Below are positions 29,922 to 38,762 of a stretch of 64,000 nt of DNA, one piece after another. The stretch spans positions 103,463 through 167,462 of the forward strand of contig JAEUSP010000136.1 of the NCBI GenBank assembly GCA_016788565.1. Reading direction: 5' to 3'. The translations under genes were made by a program, and so were the position numbers. How positions within the stretch are numbered: the first letter of the stretch is position 1; each line of letters begins with the position of its first letter. The notes below the pieces were generated by a model that did no database searches, was not told the DNA's origin, and saw only the letters and a list, made by a program, of their open reading frames with translations. This stretch comes from Chlorobiota bacterium (lineage in GTDB: Bacteria; Bacteroidota; Ignavibacteria; OLB7).

Positions 29922-32618
29922 ATGAACAACCAAATACACCACGTACTCCGTTTCGGCATAGCCCTGGTGGCGTTGCTGGCATTGGCCACAACCGCTCCGA
30001 TGCGCGCCCAGCAGCATCCCCCCCAACCCATTGAACATCTGCTAACCCCCGACGGCACGCTGCGGCTTGACAGCACCGTGCGCGGGGTGTTCGATGCGCG
30101 TGGCTGGGAACTGCTGATGGATCAAGAAGGGAATCCCCGATTTATCCGCCAGAATCAGAGGCAGAATCAGAGTCATGCCGAATCGCCGCAGCTGGCAGCC
30201 GCCCCCGGCGATGAACGCTGGAGCGACCCGTTCGGCAATCCCAGCGTGGACCTTGTGCAAGTGTTTGCGGTTGCTGTGGCTGGGCAAGATGTGTACGTGG
30301 GGGGACGTTTCAGCCGCGCCGGCAACCAGCCCGCACGCAACATTGCCCGCTGGAACGCCAACTCCAAAACATGGTCGGCATTGGGGGAAGGGACCACCGG
30401 CCCGGTGCTGGCAATCGCCATTCTTGGGAACGAAATTGTGGCCGCCGGTGCGTTCGATTCCGCAGGGACGATTGCGGCCAACAACATTGCCCGCTGGAGC
30501 AACGGCGCGTGGAAACGATTAGGAGCCGGGGAAGCCAACGGGATCGGAACTCCATTTTTCGATGAAGTCAGGGCGCTTGCCACAAGCGGGCAGAACCTGT
30601 ACGTGGGTGGATATTTCTTCCAAGCTGGCGGGAAAGATGCAAACAGCATCGCCCGCTGGAACAGTGCTTCCGATGCTTGGAACACCCTGGGGGATGACCC
30701 AATCACCAACGGCGTGCAAGGCTCGGTGAACTCACTGCTGGTCAGCGGAGAGCAGTTGTACGTTGCTGGCTCAATCGGCGCAGCGGGTGAGGTGTTGGTG
30801 AATAATCTTGCCGCCTGGAACATCACAACCTCCACCTGGGATTCGCTGGGCGCGGGGACCGACGGTGAGGTAACCGCGCTGGCGCTGAATGCCGGGAAGC
30901 TGTACGCCGGTGGCTACTTCCTGCAAGCTGGCAATGCCGATGCACGCGGCCTTGCGGTCTGGGATTTGGGGGCAAAACAATGGGGGCCGATTGGCGGAAA
31001 CGATAACAACAGCCCCGATGGGAACATCACTGCTGTGGCCCACTTGGGGGGAACGCTGTATGTGGCCGGGGATTTCCAGAACGTTGGCACGACCGCCGCA
31101 ACTGGCATTGCCCGCTGGAACGGTTCCGCCTGGAGCAGTGTGGCCGGCGGGCTTGATGGAACCCCAACCGCGCTTGCCACCGAAGGGGCAAACCTGTACG
31201 CTGTTGGCCAATTCGTCACCGCCGGCACCAGCGACGCACGCTACCTTGCCCAATGGAACGGAACCGCATGGGCGGGCCCCGGCGCAAGCCTAAACGGCGG
31301 GGCCGGAACCGTGCAAGCCGTGGCGGTGGATGGCGATGATGTCTATATCGGCGGGCGATTCCTGACGGCTGGGGATGTTTCCGCACGGAACATCGTCCGC
31401 TGGAACAAAAGCACCGCTACGTGGACCTCGTTGGGAACCGGAGCAAACAATGGAACCGACCGCCAAGTGACCGCAATCGCCGTTGGCAACGATGGGAATA
31501 TCTACGTTGGCGGAAATTTCCTGAAAGCCGGGGCCACACAAGCAACCCACCTGGCCCGTTGGAACAAAGCATCGGGAGAGTGGGGAGCGTTGGCGGCGGG
31601 TATCCCCGGCCTGGTTGGCAATCTTGCGGCTGTTGGGAACGACCTGTACGTGGCCGGCAGCTTCATCCTTCCGGTTGGTGCCGATACGGCCGTTGGCGTT
31701 GCTCGCTGGAACGGGTCGGCATGGAGCGCGCCCGGCGGCGGAATCCAGAAGCTGTTTGAACAGTTCACCGCCGAAGGAATGACCACCTTTGCTGGCAACC
31801 TGTACGTCACCGGCGGATATGCCACAACCGAAGGAACCAAGTACGCCGTTGCCCGATTCGACGGAACAACCTGGACCCCGCTACGGCAAGGAATCATCGA
31901 GCAGATTGGGGTGATTGCCGCAGCCAAGGACCTGCTGTACACAGCCGTCACCATGCAGGCTTTGGATGATCCCGCAACCACGGTTGATCGCTGGAACGCG
32001 CAAGATGGAACCTGGGCGCAAGTTGGCGGCGAGCTTGACACCCTGAACGGGACCATCAGCGCGCTGCTGGTGAACAACGATGGCCTGTTTATCGGCGGCA
32101 CCTTCAGCTCACGCAGTGATGGCACTTTCCCGGCGGTGCAAAGTCTTGCCCGCCGCAACATCACCGGTAATTTCTGGGAAGCATTGGGAAGCGGTGTGAA
32201 CAACGAAGTTGCCACGCTGACGCAGGGGAACAAACTGATGATTGTTGGCGGCGCGTTCACCCAAGCTGGCGACAAACCAGCACGCTATCTGGCGGCATAC
32301 TCCAATGCCGACACCACCACCGAACCACCGCTGTCGGTTGATGCCACCGAAGCTGCGCGAACCCTTGCGGTGGCTTGCCACCCAACGCCAACGTCGGGGC
32401 TAACAACAATCTCCTTCAGCCTCCCCAATCCCGCCAGCGTTCTGCTGCTTGTCTATGATGTCACCGGCCAAGAAGTTGCCCGTCTGTCGGGCGATGCGTT
32501 TCCGGCAGGCAGAAACCAACAACTGTGGGACGCTTCGGGGCTGCCAGCCGGAACCTACTACTGCCGTGTGATCGCCGGGAATATCTCCGCCGGGATTCGC
32601 ATAGTTGTAGAACATTAA
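29922..32618 (+). CDS. Secreted repeat beta-propeller protein with type IX-like sorting tail
   Basis: An 898-residue exported protein with a signal peptide (MNNQIHHVLRFGIALVALLALATTAPMRAQ). At least twelve repeats of ~45-60 residues carry the pattern WN...W..LG.G..G.V.ALA..G..LYVGG.F..AG.....IARWN (for example VYVGGRFSRAGNQPARNIARWN and YVGGYFFQAGGKDANSIARWN). They form propeller blades of the kind seen in secreted Bacteroidota/Kapabacteria proteins. The last ~85 residues (CHPTPTSGLTTISFSLPNPASVLLLVYDVTGQEVARL...LPAGTYYCRVIAGNISAGIRIVVEH) are a clear Por secretion-system sorting domain. The ATG at 29922 is used; an upstream in-frame TTG at 29907 is less likely. Its ligand is unknown. Confidence 0.9.
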   Translation: MNNQIHHVLRFGIALVALLALATTAPMRAQQHPPQPIEHLLTPDGTLRLDSTVRGVFDARGWELLMDQEGNPRFIRQNQRQNQSHAESPQLAAAPGDERWSDPFGNPSVDLVQVFAVAVAGQDVYVGGRFSRAGNQPARNIARWNANSKTWSALGEGTTGPVLAIAILGNEIVAAGAFDSAGTIAANNIARWSNGAWKRLGAGEANGIGTPFFDEVRALATSGQNLYVGGYFFQAGGKDANSIARWNSASDAWNTLGDDPITNGVQGSVNSLLVSGEQLYVAGSIGAAGEVLVNNLAAWNITTSTWDSLGAGTDGEVTALALNAGKLYAGGYFLQAGNADARGLAVWDLGAKQWGPIGGNDNNSPDGNITAVAHLGGTLYVAGDFQNVGTTAATGIARWNGSAWSSVAGGLDGTPTALATEGANLYAVGQFVTAGTSDARYLAQWNGTAWAGPGASLNGGAGTVQAVAVDGDDVYIGGRFLTAGDVSARNIVRWNKSTATWTSLGTGANNGTDRQVTAIAVGNDGNIYVGGNFLKAGATQATHLARWNKASGEWGALAAGIPGLVGNLAAVGNDLYVAGSFILPVGADTAVGVARWNGSAWSAPGGGIQKLFEQFTAEGMTTFAGNLYVTGGYATTEGTKYAVARFDGTTWTPLRQGIIEQIGVIAAAKDLLYTAVTMQALDDPATTVDRWNAQDGTWAQVGGELDTLNGTISALLVNNDGLFIGGTFSSRSDGTFPAVQSLARRNITGNFWEALGSGVNNEVATLTQGNKLMIVGGAFTQAGDKPARYLAAYSNADTTTEPPLSVDATEAARTLAVACHPTPTSGLTTISFSLPNPASVLLLVYDVTGQEVARLSGDAFPAGRNQQLWDASGLPAGTYYCRVIAGNISAGIRIVVEH

Positions 32619-32712
32619 GGTTAGGCTTGCAACATCACGCTGCCCAGTATCCACGCAAGGCGAAAGGGGGAGAACTCCACTCCTATTTTCGGCTTCACAA
32701 TCCAACAACATC

Positions 32713-34119
32713 ATGCTTTACTCACGACCTCTGCTCATCGTGTTGCTGCTGGCTTCTGTGGCGTTTGGTGGCTGCCCGGCATTGATGAACCAAATCAAGT
32801 TCATCGGCGAACCCGCTGCGGAAACCGATGCAACACCGCCGTCGGGATACTCACCCATTTACGTCAATCGAATCGCCCCGGTCCCGGCTTCCCCCGCCGA
32901 GCTTCGCAAACCGGCCTTCAGCCTTACTCGTGTGGAGGCCAACCAGCCGAACAAAGTGCGCGTCTATCTTCACCTGCTGGATTCCACCGGGGCATATCTA
33001 ACGGGGGGATTAAATGGAAAATGGAAATCGGTGTGGTGTGGTGTGGAAGATGAGTTCGACGGCAAGACCCGCACCATCACCAAATACACCCTGCGCGAAG
33101 CCACCGAACAGGATCGCACCCCACACGCAATCGCGCTGGTGATGGACAACAGCGGCTCCATGGGGGATGCCCGCGCACTGGCGGCCCAGAACGGAGCCGA
33201 GCAGTTCATCCGGCAGAAACGGGACGAAGATGGGCTGGCACTTGTCCGCTACGACAACCACATCGAAGTGGAGTCCCCAGTCACCACAAACCAGGGTGAG
33301 TTGTTCGGAAGGCTGAAGAAAAATGGGCTGGAAGGGTTCGGTGGCGGGACAGCAATTGCCAACGGCGTTGCCGCAGGGATTGAACAAGTGATGGCCGCGC
33401 AAGGCTTCAGCCGCCGCGCCGTTGTGGTCTTCACCGACGGCCAGGACAACAGCTCCACGCTTGATAAAGACTCGGTGGTGGCAATGGCCAAGCGGAACAA
33501 CATCACCATTTGCGCCGTGGATTTTGGCGAAGGGGTGAACGGGGCGTACCTGCAAGACATCGCCTTGCGCACCGGGGGAAGCTACTACCAGATTTACCGC
33601 ACCAACGAGTTCCAGAACGTCTTCGAGGACATCTACCGCCGTTTGCGGAACTACTACATTCTGGAGTACAACCCGCAAGATTACGGCGTTCACACCATCC
33701 GGCTGAAGCTCTGTTTGGGAAGCGATAGCCTTGTTGCGCAAGCCGCATTCGACAACACCCCCGACATCGGAACCACGGCACTGCTGAACGTCAATTTTGA
33801 TTTCGACAAAGCGGTGATAAAATCTACCTCCATGCCAGCCATTGATAACATGTACGCGCTGATGCGGACCTATCCACGGCTGACGATTGAGCTGCGGGGC
33901 CACACCGACAGCCGCAACAGCACCGGCGACCCCGACTACAACGTGAAGCTATCGCAGCGCCGCGCCGACGCGGTGAAAGAAGCACTGGTGAAACGGGGCG
34001 TTGCCACCGAGCGCATCACCGCAATCGGGTTTGGTGAACGCCAGCCAATTGCCGACAACAACACCGACGACGGCCGCGCCGAAAACCGCCGAACGGAGTT
34101 TGTGATCCTGACGCGGTAG
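32713..34119 (+). CDS. VWA-OmpA lipoprotein
   Basis: A 468-residue protein with a signal peptide ending in AFGGC (Cys 21), probably a lipoprotein although the -3 residue is Phe. Residues ~140-330 form a von Willebrand A domain with the MIDAS motif DNSGS at 145-149 (VMDNSGSMGDARAL) and GGTAIANGV further on. The C-terminal ~110 residues are an OmpA-like peptidoglycan-binding domain (LTIELRGHTDSRNSTGDPDYNVKLSQRRADAVK...ITAIGFGERQPIADNNT...ENRRTEFVI). The VWA domain should bind metal and a protein ligand while the OmpA part holds the cell wall. It lies 94 bp after the propeller gene and 70 bp before the GH18 gene, all on the same strand. Confidence 0.9.
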   Translation: MLYSRPLLIVLLLASVAFGGCPALMNQIKFIGEPAAETDATPPSGYSPIYVNRIAPVPASPAELRKPAFSLTRVEANQPNKVRVYLHLLDSTGAYLTGGLNGKWKSVWCGVEDEFDGKTRTITKYTLREATEQDRTPHAIALVMDNSGSMGDARALAAQNGAEQFIRQKRDEDGLALVRYDNHIEVESPVTTNQGELFGRLKKNGLEGFGGGTAIANGVAAGIEQVMAAQGFSRRAVVVFTDGQDNSSTLDKDSVVAMAKRNNITICAVDFGEGVNGAYLQDIALRTGGSYYQIYRTNEFQNVFEDIYRRLRNYYILEYNPQDYGVHTIRLKLCLGSDSLVAQAAFDNTPDIGTTALLNVNFDFDKAVIKSTSMPAIDNMYALMRTYPRLTIELRGHTDSRNSTGDPDYNVKLSQRRADAVKEALVKRGVATERITAIGFGERQPIADNNTDDGRAENRRTEFVILTR

Positions 34120-34189
34120 ATAGCCACCTACTCACTGGGGGAACGCCTTGCTCACCACTTGGCGATTCCCCACATCCATCCTCCATTCC

Positions 34190-36004
34190 ATGAACCTTCG
34201 TGAGATTCGATTCCTGCTGGCGGTGATTGCCGTTGCAGTCGTTGCCGTTGCATCCCCCACAACACTGTTTGCCCAGCCAAGCATCATGCAGCAGCAATCG
34301 GAGCAGTTCGGTCGGCTGCCTGAACGAACCGAACAGGAGTGGGATGCCTTCAACGGATATGCTTCCGCCCAACAATCTTCCACCCACCCATCTTTTTCTG
34401 GCGCGCAAGCCTGCACGCTTCGGCGGGTTGTGTTTGGCTGGCATCCGTACTGGATGGGGACGGCCTACAACGATTACGACCTCACGCTCCTTTCCGACAT
34501 CTCCTACTTCTCCTACGAGGTTGATACCGCCACCGGCGGCTACCGCACAATCCACAGCTGGCTGACGACTGAGCTGATCCCCAAAGCCCAACAAGCTGGG
34601 GTTCGGGTGAATTTAGGGGTGACGTTGTTCGGCGGCCACGGCGCGGTGCTGGGCAATCCGGCGCGGCGGAAAACATTGGTGGATAGCCTACTCAGTTTGG
34701 TGCAGCGGCGGGGCGGAAATGGAGTAAACATTGACTTTGAGGGGATGGGCGCAAGCCAACGGGCAAACTTCACCGCGTTTATTGCTCAGTTGTCGTCGGC
34801 ATTTCACACGGCGATTCCTGGCTCGCAAATCTCGATAGCAATGCCAGCAGTGGATTGGAACAACGTGATGGACCCCGCCGCGCTATCGGCAAGCGCCGAT
34901 CTGCTGATTATCATGGGCTACGATTACCACTGGGGGGGCGCGCCAAACACCGGCCCGGTTTCCCCAAAAAACAACGGCGCGTTCTGGAATCCCTACGATG
35001 TCACCCGCTCGATCAACAGCTATCTGAGCAAAGGTGTTCCGCCAGAAAAACTCTGCTTGGGAATCCCTTACTACGGCTACGATTGGGCCGCTGCCGACAG
35101 CACACCATCAGCAAAAACAACGGGGACTGGGAAGGCGGTGCTTTTTTCCAACGCCGTGCAGAATGCCGCCACGCATGGGCGACGCTGGGACCTCCATTCC
35201 TCCACCCCCTACTACGCCTACCAGCTTGACAGCACCTGGCATCAGTGCTGGTACGACGACCCCGAAAGCCTGCGAAAAAAATATGAGCTAACAGAAATGA
35301 AGGGGCTTGCCGGAATCGGAATTTGGGCACTGGGATATGATGGAAACCGGAGTGAGTTGTGGGACTTGCTGCGCCAGAGTTTCACCACGTGCGCGGCTTC
35401 GCCATGCAGCGGGCAACTGAGCGACATGGGAGGGCCAACCGGCAACTACTACAACCGCGAACAGTGGACCCAAACAATCGCGCCCGCCAGTGCCAAGCAA
35501 GTCTCGCTCTCCTTCACCTCCTTCAGCGTGGCCGACGACCGCCTAAGCATCTACGATGGCCGCGACACCACCGCGCCATTGCTTGGCCGGTTCACCGGGG
35601 CAAACAATCCTGGAAGGATCACCGCCCGCAGCGGCGCGATGACGTTGGCGTTTCAGTCGAACGACACGGGCGTTTCCTGGGGGTGGCGCGCTGGCTGGGA
35701 ATGCAGCACCGCCCCCAGCGGAGTTCACGATCAGCCAACCACCAGCCCGGAACTGCTGGTGCAGTATCAGCCGAATGGTGCAGCAAGATTATCCTACCCC
35801 ACCGCCGGCGGATGCAGCATTCACGTGCGGTTGTTCGATCTTGCGGGGCGCGTGGTGTGGGAACGGGAATGGGCGCAGCCGGAGCAAGCCATTGTTCTGG
35901 AGCGGGCGGCCATTGGGATTCCGGCGGGCTGCTACATTGCCAGCGTCTGGGGCTGCATCGGCGGCAGCGCAACGCCAGCCACACGGCGGTTGCTGTTGTG
36001 GTAA
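34190..36004 (+). CDS. Secreted GH18 hydrolase with CUB module and sorting tail
   Basis: A 604-residue exported enzyme-like protein. A signal peptide (residues 1-28, ending TLFAQ) precedes a GH18 barrel at ~75-405 (VFGWHPYWMGTAYNDYDLTLLSDISYFSYEVD, LLIIMGYDYHWGGAPN, LGIPYYGYDWA). The catalytic strand reads NGVNIDFE (177-184) in place of the canonical DGxDxDxE: the first Asp is Asn, but Asp 182 and Glu 184 remain. The CUB-like beta domain is at ~410-510 (SLSFTSFSVADDRLSIYDGRD). The C-terminal ~90 residues resemble a Por sorting tail (RLSYPTAGGCSIHVRLFDLAGRVVWER). It may act on chitin, peptidoglycan-type or other GlcNAc polymers, or only bind them. I use the ATG at 34190; the frame is open to 34148. 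Confidence 0.88.
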   Translation: MNLREIRFLLAVIAVAVVAVASPTTLFAQPSIMQQQSEQFGRLPERTEQEWDAFNGYASAQQSSTHPSFSGAQACTLRRVVFGWHPYWMGTAYNDYDLTLLSDISYFSYEVDTATGGYRTIHSWLTTELIPKAQQAGVRVNLGVTLFGGHGAVLGNPARRKTLVDSLLSLVQRRGGNGVNIDFEGMGASQRANFTAFIAQLSSAFHTAIPGSQISIAMPAVDWNNVMDPAALSASADLLIIMGYDYHWGGAPNTGPVSPKNNGAFWNPYDVTRSINSYLSKGVPPEKLCLGIPYYGYDWAAADSTPSAKTTGTGKAVLFSNAVQNAATHGRRWDLHSSTPYYAYQLDSTWHQCWYDDPESLRKKYELTEMKGLAGIGIWALGYDGNRSELWDLLRQSFTTCAASPCSGQLSDMGGPTGNYYNREQWTQTIAPASAKQVSLSFTSFSVADDRLSIYDGRDTTAPLLGRFTGANNPGRITARSGAMTLAFQSNDTGVSWGWRAGWECSTAPSGVHDQPTTSPELLVQYQPNGAARLSYPTAGGCSIHVRLFDLAGRVVWEREWAQPEQAIVLERAAIGIPAGCYIASVWGCIGGSATPATRRLLLW

Positions 36005-36046
36005 AAACGGTAGGCGGGAGATCGGCAACTTCTGGATTCGGTGGCT

Positions 36047-36079
36047 CCGCTCATACTTCGACAAGCTCAGCATGAGCGG
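36047..36079. repeat. CTTCGACAAGCTCAG-type hairpin repeat
   Basis: CCGCTCAT...ATGAGCGG forms an 8-bp stem around ACTTCGACAAGCTCAGC, with a second ATGAGCGG copy directly after (36084-36091). The core text is a known, widespread intergenic repeat in many bacterial genomes (from memory). It lies in the 225-bp spacer before the small barrel gene. Confidence 0.5.
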
Positions 36080-36229
36080 CAGCATGAGCGGGGGCGAGAT
36101 TCGGTGACTGTTGCGCACTACTTTGAGGTGAGTCTATTTTTTTCTCCGCCCCCAGTTATCTCTCCCCGCTGCTGTGTGTCATCGGCCAACACAAGGGTTC
36201 ACAACCATTTTAATCACTGGGGGCATACG

Positions 36230-36886
36230 ATGAACGCATTTTGGAAATCAGCATTTGTGGCGTTGGTGTCAATCGGCGCATCAATTGGAGCCGTGGGGCA
36301 AACGCGAACGGTGGAAACCACTTCCACAACCGACTCTACGTCGGGCGAAACAAAGACCTCAACCGTTGTGAAAGTGGGGTATTCCGAGGACATCACGCCG
36401 CGCAAGCAGATGATCTTTCTTGATCCCATCAAGTTCTTCAGCATGTTCAATGTCTCCTATCTGCACGCGCTGAACAACACCGTTGCTGTTGGCGGCGGAA
36501 TCCAAACCCCCACCGCGCTGATGGATGGCGAAGATTTTAACGAGAAGGTCTCCGGGTTCGGCATGAACGTTGAGGGGAGGTATTACCCAACCGCCAAGAT
36601 GTTTCGGGGATTTCACTTTGTGGGGAACATTGCCTACAACCACGTCACGCACGAAGCTATCAACGACGTGAGCGGAACACGGGAGGAACAAACCAGCGAC
36701 CCTATCACCATCGGGGCCGCACTGGGGTGGCATTGGTACCCCTGGGATGACTTCGCGACGGAGATTGTTTTTGGAGCTGACCTGCAGATGGGATCACCCA
36801 CCACACCAGTGCCGGGATTAGGCATGTACAGCAATAAAGACGGAGTCGTCCCCTGGTTCCGATTTAACATCGGCTACGCTTGGTAG
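36230..36886 (+). CDS. Small outer-membrane beta-barrel protein
   Basis: A 218-residue protein with a signal peptide (MNAFWKSAFVALVSIGASIGAVGQ), a short Thr/Ser-rich linker, then alternating amphipathic strands (RKQMIFLDPIKFFSMFNVSYLHALNNTVAVGGGIQTP...VEGRYYPTAKMFRGFHFVGNIAYNH...IGAALGWHWYPWDDFATEIVFGADLQMG). It ends with Tyr-Ala-Trp, an aromatic terminus expected by the BAM machinery. This fits an 8-stranded porin-like or OmpW/OmpA-type barrel, but no specific family is recognised. I use the ATG at 36230, just after the ~30-nt leader. A strong terminator closes the unit. Confidence 0.82.
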   Translation: MNAFWKSAFVALVSIGASIGAVGQTRTVETTSTTDSTSGETKTSTVVKVGYSEDITPRKQMIFLDPIKFFSMFNVSYLHALNNTVAVGGGIQTPTALMDGEDFNEKVSGFGMNVEGRYYPTAKMFRGFHFVGNIAYNHVTHEAINDVSGTREEQTSDPITIGAALGWHWYPWDDFATEIVFGADLQMGSPTTPVPGLGMYSNKDGVVPWFRFNIGYAW

Positions 36887-36905
36887 CGCGCAGATATTTC
36901 AGAAA

Positions 36906-36947
36906 GCAGAACAGCCTCACATTGCAGGTGAGGCTGTTCTGCTTTTT
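36906..36947 (+). terminator. Strong intrinsic terminator
   Basis: A perfect 15-bp stem GCAGAACAGCCTCAC/GTGAGGCTGTTCTGC with a 7-nt loop, followed by TTTTT. It lies 20 nt after the barrel gene and faces the convergent tail-fibre-like gene. Confidence 0.92.
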
Positions 36948-36968
36948 GGCTGATTGTTGGCCGGCTTG

Positions 36969-38255
36969 TTAGTTCACCAGCCGCCATGCAGGGGGCATGA
37001 ACAGGTACATCCGTGCTTGCCCTGGGTTGATGGTGACGGCCCCAACCAACGGTTGCACGTCGTCGTTCAGAACGATGAGGATTTGCCCCGGCACACCCGC
37101 CGGAAGGATGGTGTTGTTCGGCATTGCCAAGCCATCGTTGGCCACTTGCACCACCATTGCCGAGGGCGTTAGGACGATATTTGCCCCAGCCGGAATCGTG
37201 GTTGTGGAAACCACCGTCACCCCAGTGGTAATCGCCAAGGCAATCCCGGGGCTGGCAATATCCAGCGCGGCTGTTGGCGCGTTGGTTCCCACGCCAATGT
37301 TGCCGTCGTTGCGGACGTACAGCAGGTTGGCTCCGGTGCTGTTGGTGACGCTGAACGCTGCCGCGCCACTGTTTGCGGTGCTCCCTTGCACCGAAAGGCG
37401 TGGCCCAACCGTCGGCGCGGTTCCCACCAGCATATCCCCTTTCACATGAAGCTGCCCAATCAGCAATCCTGCGGCTTGGTCAATATCGCCACCCTGGATT
37501 GAGCCATCCTCAATCGCGGCGGAGTTCACTGCTCCGGTCGCAAATTTATCGCTGGTGATTGCCCCGGCGGCCACGGTTGGGTTGGGGTACTCACCCGCCA
37601 AATCCCCCCCGGCTGTCCCTTTTGGAATGGCTACCAGATCGGCGGCTAATTTCTCCTGCGTCACCGCTCCGTTGGCAATCATGCCAGTAACAATCCCCTT
37701 CCCCTCAATCGAAATTTTCCCTGCGCTGATTGCGATTCCGGCCCCGGCTGTCAGCTCACCTCCGCCTCCCCCGCCGGTGGCTGGTGTGCGCCACTCCACC
37801 CCGGTTGGTGTGCTGGTCAGCACCTGCCCATCTTGGCCACCATTGTTGCTCAGTTTCGCCGTGGTGATGCTTCCGTTTGGAACTTGATCGGCAAAGCGGG
37901 CCGTGAAAGCGTAGGGGGAAGCGGTGAGTGGGGTGCGCGGCTGCAAGGCGGTTCCGGCAATCGTGATGTCGAGAAAGAGGGGCGCTGAAAAGGAGATGTT
38001 CAGCGGAGTAGATGCGCCCAACTGTGTGTTGAACAACCCAGCTGTTGTGGTGATGGTTTGCGATTCCTCCCAGACCATGTTCCCGCCGGTTGCGGCATCG
38101 AACAATCGGAAGGTGGCGTTGTGTGTGCCATCGGCAACGGGGGCGGCTCCGTTGGCAATCAACCCTTGATAGCTGATGGTTTGTGGGATTTGCGCTTGCG
38201 CAACTGCGCTTGTCATCAACGCAAGCAGTAGCAACGATGTACGGTGTCTGTTCAT
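36969..38255 (-). CDS. Secreted tail-fibre-like repeat protein
   Basis: A 428-residue exported protein with a signal peptide (MNRHRTSLLLLALMTSAVAQAQ). The N-terminal domain (ISYQGLIANGAAPVADGTHNATFRLFDAATGGNMVWEESQTI...ASPYAFTARFADQVPNGSI) is a common Bacteroidota/Ignavibacteria secreted module. It leads into a tail-fibre-like part with GSITTAKLSNNG, GQVLTSTPTGVEWRTP, GDLAGEYPNPTVA and NIGVGTNAPTAALDI. The C-terminus (PPAWRLVN) has no sorting tail. An AGGAGA ribosome site lies about 8 nt before the ATG at 38255. It is probably a trimeric surface or secreted protein rather than a phage part, since a signal peptide is present and no phage genes are near. Confidence 0.85.
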   Translation of the reverse strand: MNRHRTSLLLLALMTSAVAQAQIPQTISYQGLIANGAAPVADGTHNATFRLFDAATGGNMVWEESQTITTTAGLFNTQLGASTPLNISFSAPLFLDITIAGTALQPRTPLTASPYAFTARFADQVPNGSITTAKLSNNGGQDGQVLTSTPTGVEWRTPATGGGGGGELTAGAGIAISAGKISIEGKGIVTGMIANGAVTQEKLAADLVAIPKGTAGGDLAGEYPNPTVAAGAITSDKFATGAVNSAAIEDGSIQGGDIDQAAGLLIGQLHVKGDMLVGTAPTVGPRLSVQGSTANSGAAAFSVTNSTGANLLYVRNDGNIGVGTNAPTAALDIASPGIALAITTGVTVVSTTTIPAGANIVLTPSAMVVQVANDGLAMPNNTILPAGVPGQILIVLNDDVQPLVGAVTINPGQARMYLFMPPAWRLVN

Positions 38256-38762
38256 TGGTCAAGTCTCCTGTGAATATGTGGGACGTGCATTACGGATGAT
38301 CGGCATGATGAAAGCAAAAAACCGCGCACGCAATGCGGCACGGGAAATTGCAAGCGAATCGCTGTGGGGGCCAGGTTATGCAAGAAAAAAGGTAGAAAGA
38401 GCGGCCACTGTACTAACACAAGAATTGCAGAAAAAGTTAGTTGGGAGCACGTCCTCTGGTTGCTGTGCTGGGAATTGCTATGTCGGTTTCGCAATCCAGA
38501 TGAATATGCCCGATTCCTTCCCGCATCTGTCCGTATTAGACTTCCTGCGAAAGCAGTACATAATTATTCAACTGACGCAATGGAGATTAGTGTAGCAGGC
38601 AAAGAGCCTAAAATGAAGGTTGAGCGTAGATTTCCCCTTCGGGAACGAGAGGTATGCACCTGCGCCCATCAGTCAAAAAATCTGACTACCGGGTTTTTGA
38701 TTCCGGCATCGTTGGCCACATGCTTAGCGTGAATGCCGTTTCTGCGCAGCGGTATTCTTGCG
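38256..38762. other. 507-bp spacer without a supportable gene
   Basis: Between the tail-fibre-like gene and tamB. In the plus strand a helical-looking frame (KNRARNAAREIASESLWGPGY) runs to about 38450. A second frame, with NPDEYARFLPASVRIRLP and MEISVAGKEPKMKVERRFPL, follows from about 38450 to 38680. Neither has a clear start site, and the frame changes between them. It could be a decayed gene with a frameshift, or simply non-coding DNA. No RNA gene or terminator is evident. Confidence 0.35.

Noticed and set aside
36969..38255. Prophage remnant
   Set aside because: A signal peptide and secreted-type domain are present; no integrase, capsid, portal or terminase nearby.
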